From the NCBI GenBank assembly GCA_031289445.1, contig JAITPL010000168.1, positions 1-8,832 on the forward strand: a stretch of 8,832 bases of DNA, given 5' to 3'. This document shows, one piece after another, positions 1 through 5,817 of the stretch. The translations under genes and the position numbers were made by a program. The stretch's first letter is position 1. Every line of letters starts with the position of its first letter. The notes under the pieces were generated by a model. That model was not told the DNA's origin and made no database searches. It worked only from the letters and a program-made list of their open reading frames with translations. The DNA is from Tannerella sp. (lineage in GTDB: Bacteria; Bacteroidota; Bacteroidia; Bacteroidales; Tannerellaceae).

Positions 1-765
1 GTTGCCTGCAATACGGTGTAACTCGGGATTGCTGTCGCTTTTGGGATAGGTACGCAGGAGGCGCTCCGTCAGCGTTACTACATCATCATGATTTTCTTCA
101 AGATAGTTGATTTGGGCTATATAGTAATTAGCCTTTTCACGATATACCGGATCTTTTTTCATGCGGTCAAACTCGCGCATTGCGTCTTCATACTTGCCGG
201 TGGCATAGTCGAGGTATGCCATGTAAAAGATTGAGGGCTGCGAGAACTCATAGCCAAACTCGGCGGCTGCCGCAAAGTTGGCGCGTGCATGCTCGTAATG
301 CTGGTTTTGCATCTGTGCATACGCAAGACGAGATAACAGAGCTTCTCTATGCTTGTCGCTGATGACATCTACTCTCGGCTTGCCAAACCATCTCTCGGCG
401 CGATCATATTCCTCGCGCTCGAAATAGCCTGTCCCTATAAGGAAACTGACCTCGTCGGTATGCCTCGAATCCTGATATTCCTTCAGGTAGTCGGCCAGCA
501 GATCGGCGGCATTTTTCTTGCCTTCCGTAAAAGCAATGTAAGCCAGCATATAGTCGGCTTCCTGCAGCAGGTCGCGATTGGAGCCTACTTGCCTATATGC
601 CTCAAGCTTATCAATACAGCCTGCGTAGTTCTTCTGTTCGAAGAAATCTACACCCTCCAAAAAGATTCTGTCTGCAGGATCTGTCATATACGAATGCTGT
701 GCGCTTGCCATCACACTAATGGCTGCAAGGCACAACATAATGATTATTTTTCTTTCTGTATTCAT
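1..765 (-). CDS. Exported tetratricopeptide-repeat protein, N-terminal part (cut by window edge)
   Basis: The frame is open from an ATG at 765 to the left edge, giving 255 residues with no stop, so the C-terminus lies outside. The protein starts with a signal peptide (MNTERK, then a hydrophobic run to about residue 21, with a likely cleavage at ASA-Q). The rest is helical with TPR-like units: around 31-62 (FFEQKNYAGCIDKLE), 103-130 (GYFEREEYDRAERWF), 141-170 (YAQMQNQHYEHARANF) and 180-250 (YATGKYEDAMREF and YYIAQINYLEEN). The G/A-Y-A-F spacing is typical of TPRs. Large periplasmic TPR proteins of this form are common in Bacteroidales and are usually annotated only as TPR proteins; they serve as protein-protein scaffolds. 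No partner can be deduced here. The upstream ROK gene ends in a terminator, so this is probably a separate transcript. The TPR call is confident; the cellular role is unknown. Confidence 0.85.
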   Translation of the reverse strand, partial: MNTERKIIIMLCLAAISVMASAQHSYMTDPADRIFLEGVDFFEQKNYAGCIDKLEAYRQVGSNRDLLQEADYMLAYIAFTEGKKNAADLLADYLKEYQDSRHTDEVSFLIGTGYFEREEYDRAERWFGKPRVDVISDKHREALLSRLAYAQMQNQHYEHARANFAAAAEFGYEFSQPSIFYMAYLDYATGKYEDAMREFDRMKKDPVYREKANYYIAQINYLEENHDDVVTLTERLLRTYPKSDSNPELHRIAGN

Positions 766-787
766 ATATTCTTAAATATAATAGACG

Positions 788-795
788 CAAAGTTT
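788..795 (-). promoter_or_regulatory. Possible -7 element for the TPR gene
   Basis: On the minus strand this reads AAACTTTG, one mismatch from the Bacteroidota -7 consensus TAnnTTTG. It lies just downstream of the ROK terminator and would start transcription near 781, leaving a leader of about 16 nt. No TTTG is found at the -33 position, so the call is weak. Confidence 0.3.
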
Positions 796-838
796 TAAAT
801 AAAAACCGGCAGCCACACTCGGAGTGACTACCGGTTTT
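795..838 (-). terminator. Rho-independent terminator after the ROK kinase gene
   Basis: The minus-strand RNA can form a 15-bp stem (arms at 824-838 and 802-816) with only two G-U wobbles and a 7-nt loop. The stem starts AAAACCGG and closes CCGGTTTT, and is followed by a U-rich tail (TATTT). It begins 17 nt past the kinase stop codon and clearly separates that gene from the TPR gene. Confidence 0.85.
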
Positions 839-854
839 GAGATTGTAAGTAAAT

Positions 855-1820
855 TCAACCTTCTTTTACCTCCCAACCGAGAGCGCTTGCTCCGAGCACC
901 GCTGCGTCGCTTTCTTTCAATTGCGACACAAGCAGCTTGGTTTTGCCTTGAAAGACTTTCAGCATATTGTCCTCCATAGAGCGCTTGACAGGGTTAAGTA
1001 TCAAGTCGCCCGATTTGGTCAGTCCGCCAAAAAGAATTATGGCTTCCGGGCTTGAGAATGCTACGAAGTTGGCCAGTGCTTCTCCGAGTATTTTTCCTGT
1101 AAACTCGAAAATTTCTATTGCCAGTAAATCGCCCTTTATAGCGGCGTCATAGACGTCCTTCGAGGTGATTTCTTCAGAGTTGAGATCGCGCAAAAGGCTT
1201 TTCTCGGTACGGCTGATTAGCACTTCGCGGGCTGTACGCGCTACGCCTGTAGCCGAAGCGTATGCTTCGAGGCAGCCATGGCGACCGCAGCCGCAAAGAC
1301 GACCGTCCTGCCGCATGATTACGTGCCCCAGCTCACCTGCAAAGCCGTCGTGCCCATAAACGAGGACGCCGCCTATAACAATACCGCTGCCGACGCCGGT
1401 GCCGAGTGTGATTTCAATGAAATCCTTCAAGCCGCGTGCTGCGCCGTAAGTCATCTCGCCGATAGCCGCCGCGTTAGCGTCGTTTGTGAGCGAAACGGGA
1501 ATGTTGTAAGTCTTATCGCTAATCAACTGAGCCAAAGGTATTTTGCCCTTCCACGGCAGGTTGGGAGCGAACTCAATGCATCCGTTGAAGTAGTTGCCGT
1601 TAGGGGCGCCTACTCCTATGCCCTTGATGTTACCAGGACCGCCTGCTTTTTCAATGACTTCTTTCAAGCCTTCAGCCAAAAGCGTGATGTAATCATTCAC
1701 GTCTTCATGCGTTCCGGTCTTGATTGAGCCGTTGTGCAAAATCGTACCTCTGGCGTCAACTACGCCAAAAACAGTGTTGGTACCGCCTATATCAATACCA
1801 ATAACATAAGGTTTCTCCAT
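855..1820 (-). CDS. ROK-family sugar kinase, probable glucokinase
   Basis: This is a cytoplasmic ATP-dependent hexose kinase of the ROK family, 321 residues, the usual length. Visible motifs are the N-terminal phosphate-binding loop DIGGTN (residues 10-15), the catalytic Asp in NDAN (Asp114), the second phosphate loop GTGVGSG (140-146), the substrate-binding EXGH (Glu163, His166) and the ROK zinc site made of His166 with CGCGRHGC (Cys176, Cys178, Cys183). A late FGG (about 280) closes the adenosine site. An intact catalytic Asp and no N-terminal helix-turn-helix mean a kinase rather than a ROK repressor. Glucose is the most likely substrate in Bacteroidales, but N-acetylmannosamine or another hexose cannot be excluded. 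The ATG at 1820 is chosen; an in-frame TTG at 1826 would add two residues. The gene starts 11 nt after the Cys-Cys repeat gene and probably shares its promoter. Confidence 0.92.
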   Translation of the reverse strand: MEKPYVIGIDIGGTNTVFGVVDARGTILHNGSIKTGTHEDVNDYITLLAEGLKEVIEKAGGPGNIKGIGVGAPNGNYFNGCIEFAPNLPWKGKIPLAQLISDKTYNIPVSLTNDANAAAIGEMTYGAARGLKDFIEITLGTGVGSGIVIGGVLVYGHDGFAGELGHVIMRQDGRLCGCGRHGCLEAYASATGVARTAREVLISRTEKSLLRDLNSEEITSKDVYDAAIKGDLLAIEIFEFTGKILGEALANFVAFSSPEAIILFGGLTKSGDLILNPVKRSMEDNMLKVFQGKTKLLVSQLKESDAAVLGASALGWEVKEG

Positions 1821-1831
1821 CGTCAAACAGT

Positions 1832-2161
1832 TTATTTTTTATCTTTTGACTCGGCTGTAACCTTCTTCTCTGCCTCTGCTGCCTTGCAACAAGTAGCTTT
1901 CTCGCCTGCTTTAGCCTCGGCTGTAACCTTCTTCTCGGCCTCAGCCGCCTGGCAGCAAGTCGCTTTCTCGGCTGATTTAGCCTCGGCTGTAACCTTTTTC
2001 TCTGCATCGGCTGCCTGGCAGCAAGTCGCTGTCGCAGCTTTAGCAGCAACCTTGGTCTCTTTCTTGGCAACTTCTTTCTTTGCCTTGCTGTCATCGGCGC
2101 TAACACCGACCGTCAAACTCATCATAGCCACGAAGGCCATTCCTAAAATCACTTTTTTCAT
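1832..2161 (-). CDS. Small exported Ala/Lys/Glu-rich protein with three Cys-Cys repeats
   Basis: This 109-residue protein begins with a clear signal peptide (MKKVILGMAFVAMMS, cleavage probably after VSA at residue 22), so the mature part is periplasmic or outside the cell. After a lysine-rich stretch (23-45) come three near-identical 22-residue repeats, each starting TCC and continuing with AEKKVTAE. The only cysteines are the vicinal pairs 47-48, 69-70 and 91-92. The repeats should form a strongly charged helix. Metal binding or disulfide chemistry is possible, but nothing shows this directly. I do not recognise a named family. The ATG at 2161 is used because the signal peptide starts there; a GTG codon immediately precedes it, and AGAAAG lies just upstream as a weak ribosome site. 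The gene has its own promoter and is followed 11 nt later by the ROK kinase. Confidence 0.85.
   Translation of the reverse strand: MKKVILGMAFVAMMSLTVGVSADDSKAKKEVAKKETKVAAKAATATCCQAADAEKKVTAEAKSAEKATCCQAAEAEKKVTAEAKAGEKATCCKAAEAEKKVTAESKDKK
1835..2026 (-). repeat. 66-bp coding tandem repeat, about 2.9 copies
   Basis: Three consecutive copies (2026-1961, 1960-1895, 1894-1835) encode residues 46-109 of the small exported protein. Copies differ at only a few codons (QAAD, QAAE, KAAE). The last copy is short and ends in KDKK. The period is a whole number of codons, so copy-number change would keep the frame. Confidence 0.9.
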
Positions 2162-2218
2162 CACTTTCTAAATGTTTAGTTAATAAATTAATTTGTAAAA
2201 TCTCTACATAATTGCGGG

Positions 2219-2244
2219 TATTTCGACTTCAAAGAAACGAAATA
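2219..2244. promoter_or_regulatory. Inverted repeat across a -7 element, possible operator
   Basis: TATTTCG (2219-2225) and its exact reverse complement CGAAATA (2238-2244) are 12 bp apart. The -7 element at 2230-2237 lies between the arms, and the predicted transcription start falls within or near the left arm. This is where a repressor could act, but the arms are short and A/T-rich. Confidence 0.35.
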
Positions 2245-2261
2245 TTTTTGTAATACGCAAA
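2230..2261 (-). promoter_or_regulatory. Bacteroidota-type promoter for the repeat protein and ROK kinase
   Basis: On the minus strand there is TTTG at 2261-2258, a 20-nt spacer, then TTTCTTTG at 2237-2230. This fits the TTTG and TAnnTTTG consensus of the primary sigma factor of Bacteroidota, with one mismatch and ideal spacing. Transcription would start near 2223, giving a leader of about 60 nt. The rest of the 172-bp intergenic region (2162-2333) is A/T-rich and shows no clear terminator for the radical SAM gene. Confidence 0.6.
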
Positions 2262-2314
2262 TAATTTAGAATATTTATGTTTTAACTGCGGCTACTTATG
2301 TATATTTAACTATT

Positions 2315-2336
2315 TTTATGGGTTATTTATGGGTTA
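2315..2336. repeat. Exact 11-bp tandem duplication at the end of the radical SAM gene
   Basis: TTTATGGGTTA occurs twice head to tail (2315-2325 and 2326-2336). The right copy contains the stop codon of the radical SAM gene (minus-strand TAA at 2336-2334). It may be simple slippage; no function is evident. Confidence 0.8.
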
Positions 2337-3230
2337 AACTCGCAATTTCATCCCCGCAAATATAGTATCCGGACGCAAAGTAAAAACGCTGTTCATCTCG
2401 CCCGACATGGATAATCCGCAGCGGTCACAAATCCCTGCCGCAGATCCTGAACATTCGGGCAATCGCGTTCCGTCGGACAGAATAAAATTGCTTATCCAGC
2501 AATACTTTTTGAATTTCGAGGGGTCTTTCATCAATTTAAGCCCCGATATGGAGTTCATGATGGGATAATCTTTCCGTTTTTTTCTGATTATCAAGTCGAT
2601 AACTGCGGAGCGCGTATCGGGGTCAAGCTCCAGAGCTTCGCTTCCCGAATAAGGATTATGGAAGTTTAGCGAGATTGAACGGATATGCGGGTTGGCAGCT
2701 GCAAAATCGATTGTCTCTTCGACCGACGGATAGTTGCGGCTGTTGATAACCATATTGACGCTGATGCGGGGATGTTGTGCCGCAGCGATGTTTTGGACAA
2801 GTTTATCGAAGACACCCTGGCCGCGAATATCGTCATGATAAGGACCTATACCGTCAAGACTGACCCATATCGAATCGGCCTCGCTGCCTGCAAAGGGGCG
2901 CACTGCGTTCGTGGTTATTGTAGCGGAATAGAAGCCAATCGTTTTCGACAGGCGGATAAGGCTGTTGAGGTCATGTTCGCCGTCGCGCCAGAGTGTAGGT
3001 TCGCCTCCCTCAAAGTCCACGAAGCGCGAGCCGAGACGATAGGAATATTCCAGCTCGTCGCGTATCTGCGAGTAGGTCTTGATCTTGGGGTCGGTCGTGC
3101 GATATACGTTGCAGTGCCGGCAAGTCAGGTTGCAAAGGTCGGATACGAACAGCACCGTCTGTAGCGGTCGCCTGATACCAAGCGCCCGTGCCTTGAAAAA
3201 CCACCAGGGGAGATAGAACAGAGACTTCAT
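2334..3230 (-). CDS. Radical SAM protein with probable auxiliary Fe-S cluster, paired with a UbiA prenyltransferase
   Basis: This 298-residue protein has the radical SAM cluster motif CNLTCRHC (Cys33, Cys37, Cys40), which holds the [4Fe-4S] that cleaves S-adenosylmethionine. The SAM-binding GGEP (75-78) follows, with later barrel strands such as WVSLDG. The C-terminal region carries Cys244, Cys260, Cys268 and Cys271 around SDGTRLPEC, resembling a twitch/SPASM-type site for a second cluster (inference). The N-terminus has an aromatic stretch (FYLPWWFF), perhaps for membrane contact. The start codon overlaps the prenyltransferase stop in ATGA, so the two are translationally coupled and probably act in one pathway. 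The substrate is unknown; modification of a prenylated product is a guess from context. It is not obviously MqnC, MqnE, HpnH or HemW. Family assignment is firm, function is not. Confidence 0.85.
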   Translation of the reverse strand: MKSLFYLPWWFFKARALGIRRPLQTVLFVSDLCNLTCRHCNVYRTTDPKIKTYSQIRDELEYSYRLGSRFVDFEGGEPTLWRDGEHDLNSLIRLSKTIGFYSATITTNAVRPFAGSEADSIWVSLDGIGPYHDDIRGQGVFDKLVQNIAAAQHPRISVNMVINSRNYPSVEETIDFAAANPHIRSISLNFHNPYSGSEALELDPDTRSAVIDLIIRKKRKDYPIMNSISGLKLMKDPSKFKKYCWISNFILSDGTRLPECSGSAAGICDRCGLSMSGEMNSVFTLRPDTIFAGMKLRV

Positions 3231-4213
3231 AACAAACTAATAATTATCAGAATAAGGCAAAAGAACGCCAACAGATTGCGGGCAATAAGCCAGCGAATCA
3301 TAAACCAGTCGATGCCGATAGACCGGATTCTTTCCCAATCACCCATATAACCCATCCAGAAGCGGGGAGTGAAGGTGCGGGAGGGATTGCGCACAAACTC
3401 GATCATTAGATAAAAAAGCCCTGCGGCCATTGGCAGCAAAAGCAGTGTAAACAAATGATAGACAGACAGATAACCGCTTGCTACTCCTCCTGTTACAAGC
3501 CCGAAAGCCGTGAGCAGCAAAGCGAGCAGACATGCCAACATCTTCTTCTTGTTGTTCAGCAGCACGGCGAGAGTTCTCTTGCCGACCTCGCGGTCAGGCT
3601 CAAAGTCCATTATGGAGTGCGTATAGACAATATTGGCGACGAGCAGACCTACCGGAATGGAGATAAAAAAGACCGGGTAGTCGAGCGTTCCGCAAGCCGA
3701 ATAATAAACGCCCGCCATCAGCATGGGGCCAAACATTATACCTATAAGTATCTCGCCTAAACCGTGATACGAGAGGCGTAGAGGTGCGCCGGAGTACGAT
3801 ACCCCAAGCAGAGCCGTCAGTCCGGCAATCAGCAGAATCATATTGCCCCTGAAAAGATAGATGACGGTCCCGGCCGCCAGCGCGATGCCGCCAAAAACCG
3901 TACAGGCGACAAGTAACTGCGACATCGTAGCTTGCCCCGACTTCAAGTAGGGACATTTCGATATTCTCGCCCTCATGCCCCGATGCTGCATCCGATCCCT
4001 GTATTCGGCGCCTTTGACCTTATAGTCGAAATAATCGTCCAAGAGATTCATGCCCAGATGTACGGCAATAACGCCAATAACAGCGACGACGCCTAAGAGA
4101 AGCGAGAATCCGTCCACATTCGAGGCCATGCAAAACGCCAGCGCCGCCGGCAACAAACTCTGTGGCAGAGCCGTAGGACGTGCATTCCTGAACCAGAATA
4201 GTATCTTTTTCAT
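3227..4213 (-). CDS. UbiA/MenA-like membrane prenyltransferase
   Basis: This 328-residue protein has about eight or nine hydrophobic segments and the two Asp-rich motifs of UbiA prenyltransferases. The first is NLLDDYFDYKVKG (56-68). The second is DFEPDREVGKRT (203-214), in the D-x3-D form. Both bind the Mg-diphosphate of a prenyl donor. The N-terminal ARPTALPQS and the YSGAPLRLSYHGLGE block (140-154) resemble MenA, which prenylates 1,4-dihydroxy-2-naphthoate in menaquinone synthesis. However, the length is above the usual 290-310, and the C-terminal region (about 270-315, with the FWMGYMGDWERIR segment) looks unlike standard MenA. It may therefore be a MenA paralogue with a different acceptor. 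The start lies 9 nt after the lipoprotein stop, and the 3' end overlaps the radical SAM start by 4 nt. The superfamily is confident; the acceptor is unknown. Confidence 0.9.
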   Translation of the reverse strand: MKKILFWFRNARPTALPQSLLPAALAFCMASNVDGFSLLLGVVAVIGVIAVHLGMNLLDDYFDYKVKGAEYRDRMQHRGMRARISKCPYLKSGQATMSQLLVACTVFGGIALAAGTVIYLFRGNMILLIAGLTALLGVSYSGAPLRLSYHGLGEILIGIMFGPMLMAGVYYSACGTLDYPVFFISIPVGLLVANIVYTHSIMDFEPDREVGKRTLAVLLNNKKKMLACLLALLLTAFGLVTGGVASGYLSVYHLFTLLLLPMAAGLFYLMIEFVRNPSRTFTPRFWMGYMGDWERIRSIGIDWFMIRWLIARNLLAFFCLILIIISLL

Positions 4214-4222
4214 TATATATAA

Positions 4223-5092
4223 TCAGTCCACTTCGATAACTAAATACTTGCTCAGGCCCCAAAATTTTTCGGGGTCCCCTATAACTAATGTAAGATTGCC
4301 TTCCTTGTCTTTCGAGAACGAATATGTGTCTTTAGAATGCTTGGTCTTGATGGCGGCATGTGAGGAAAACAGCGGTATGCTTGTATCTTTGCGCTTGTCG
4401 ATGCCAACGAAATACTTGCGGTCGAAGTCGCCTTCGAGCGTCTTTGATTTCGAGAACAGGCTTCCGCCGCTGAGTATGTTATGCTCCTTCAGTTCTTTCT
4501 TTGTCCCAAAGCAGTAATAAACGGTATTCAGCGTCTGCTCCTGCTCTGTTAAACGCTCGCTTTGCGCTTCGCGTACGCCTTCCAGTATCTTGATGTCGGT
4601 GTTGAGATTCTCGACTTGCGCCGACAGACCTTTTATTTCTTCGTCCTTGCGGTTGAGGTCGTTCTGCAGGCTGACGACGAGCTTATTTTGCTCGCTCAGC
4701 TCCTTCGTCAGGCGGTCAACTGTCTTTTGCAGGGTTGCGGCTACGGCGCTTCCCTTGTTGATCTTGTTCTGAAGCTCGGCGAGCTGCGCCTTGTTTTTCT
4801 TCAGAGTCGCAACGATGATGTTCATGTTTTCTTTTATCCTCTGAATACGCGAGCCGGACAGCTCGGCGTCTTTCTCTATATTGATGAAATCTTCGGCCTT
4901 GCGGATTGCAAGGATATCATCTTCGATGCTGTTAAGGATACTTAACATATCGTTCATCTCGCTTTCGCTCTTGGTGAGTTCGAGGCGAAGCGAATCGTTC
5001 TCGGCGACTGCTTGCTTGTACTCGGCGGAATACTGCTTACAAGAGGTCATTGCTACTATTACCGGTATAAAAATGTATATAAACTTTTTCAT
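4223..5092 (-). CDS. Coiled-coil lipoprotein, Bacteroidales conserved family (Cbp1-like?)
   Basis: This 289-residue protein has a lipoprotein signal peptide (MKKFIYIFIPVIVAM) with lipobox MTSC, so Cys18 should be lipidated. Residues about 24-180 are a long heptad-rich coiled coil (ENDSLRLELTKSE, LNRKDEEIKGLSAQVENLN). A compact C-terminal region of about 100 residues follows, containing CFGTKKELKEHNIL and a beta-rich end with PEKFWGLSKYLVIEV. From memory this arrangement matches a Bacteroidales family sometimes labelled Cbp1-type collagen-binding adhesin. I cannot confirm the match, and the adhesin role should not be assumed. The residues after Cys18 (KQYSAEY) lack the acidic run that sends lipoproteins to the cell surface in Bacteroidota, so a periplasm-facing location is more likely. 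The gene lies 17 nt after rsmI and 9 nt before the prenyltransferase. Confidence 0.82.
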   Translation of the reverse strand: MKKFIYIFIPVIVAMTSCKQYSAEYKQAVAENDSLRLELTKSESEMNDMLSILNSIEDDILAIRKAEDFINIEKDAELSGSRIQRIKENMNIIVATLKKNKAQLAELQNKINKGSAVAATLQKTVDRLTKELSEQNKLVVSLQNDLNRKDEEIKGLSAQVENLNTDIKILEGVREAQSERLTEQEQTLNTVYYCFGTKKELKEHNILSGGSLFSKSKTLEGDFDRKYFVGIDKRKDTSIPLFSSHAAIKTKHSKDTYSFSKDKEGNLTLVIGDPEKFWGLSKYLVIEVD

Positions 5093-5109
5093 AATTGTGA
5101 ATTTTTAAA

Positions 5110-5817
5110 TTATACGTTATCTTTCGGTTGATGTCCGACTTGCTTGATTTCGCTGCCGTGCAGGACGATTACAAACTCGCCCCTCGGCTCGCAAGCCGTG
5201 AAATGTGCTATAATTTCTTCTAATGAGCCGCGAACTGTCTCTTCAAACTTCTTTGAGATTTCGCGTGAAACGGATATTTGCCTGTCTGCGCCGCAGGTCT
5301 CGGCTAACTGCGTCAGTGTCTTGAGCAAGCGGAAAGGCGCTTCATAAATGATACTGCTGCGTTCTTCGGCAGCTATCGCCCGCAGACGTGTGAGGCGTCC
5401 TTTCTTGACGGGCAGAAAACCCTCGAAACAAAAGCGCTCGGAGGGCAGAGCGGATACGGCCAATGCGGGCACAAAGGCTGTGGCGCCGGGCAGACATTCG
5501 ACTTCGATACCTTTCTGTACGCACTCGCGAACAAGCAGGAAGCCGGGATCGGAGATGGAGGGCGTTCCGGCGTCGGATACAAGCGCTACGTTCTCGCCTG
5601 CAATGATGCGCTCGGCGATACGCTCTACCATCTGATGCTCATTGAATTTGTGATGCGACTGCAGGCGATTCTCTATCTCGTAATATTTCAGCAAAACGCC
5701 GGTAGTGCGGGTATCCTCGGCAAGAATAATATCTGCCTCTTTCAGTATCCTGACCGCCCGAAACGTCATGTCTTCGAGGTTGCCGACCGGCGTGGGAACG
5801 AGGATTAGTTTGGCCAT
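5110..5817 (-). CDS. rsmI: 16S rRNA (cytidine-1402-2'-O)-methyltransferase RsmI
   Basis: RsmI is a SAM-dependent tetrapyrrole-methylase-fold enzyme that adds the 2'-O-methyl group to C1402 in the decoding centre of 16S rRNA. The 235-residue protein shows the family signature: VPTPVGNLEDMT (7-18), AEDTRTT (33-39), SDAGTPSISDPG (81-92) and LPGATA (109-114), then a C-terminal half with SREISKKFEE and RGEFVIVL. It is shorter than the E. coli enzyme (about 286) because the C-terminal extension is missing, as is normal in Bacteroidota. The start is the ATG at 5817, where family members begin; a GTG lies immediately upstream at 5820. The ATG shares its A with the stop of the preceding gene (TGATG), so translation is probably coupled. 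Confidence 0.96.
   Translation of the reverse strand: MAKLILVPTPVGNLEDMTFRAVRILKEADIILAEDTRTTGVLLKYYEIENRLQSHHKFNEHQMVERIAERIIAGENVALVSDAGTPSISDPGFLLVRECVQKGIEVECLPGATAFVPALAVSALPSERFCFEGFLPVKKGRLTRLRAIAAEERSSIIYEAPFRLLKTLTQLAETCGADRQISVSREISKKFEETVRGSLEEIIAHFTACEPRGEFVIVLHGSEIKQVGHQPKDNV

Noticed and set aside
349..798. 149-codon plus-strand frame
   Set aside because: It is antisense to the TPR gene, and its end runs through the intergenic promoter region. The minus frame has a signal peptide and TPR pattern.
1835..2026. CRISPR-like array
   Set aside because: The units are directly adjacent, 66 bp, in frame within a coding sequence and without spacers.
1734..2171. Plus-strand frame with repeated TFFSASAAWQQVAF units
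   Set aside because: It is the complement of the 66-bp coding repeat. The minus-strand frame has a signal peptide, promoter and sensible ends, whereas this frame runs across the kinase start and the intergenic region.
2162..2333. Rho-independent terminator for the radical SAM gene
   Set aside because: The only inverted repeat found (2219-2244) has a weak 7-bp A/T-rich stem overlapping a promoter and no minus-strand U-tract after it.
2685..3164. 159-codon plus-strand frame
   Set aside because: It is antisense to the radical SAM gene, which keeps CxxxCxxC and GGEP motifs. It has no domain of its own.
2334..4213. Futalosine-pathway pair (MqnC/MqnE with MqnP)
   Set aside because: The radical SAM protein lacks the look of MqnC or MqnE and carries extra C-terminal cysteines, and no other mqn gene is in the window.
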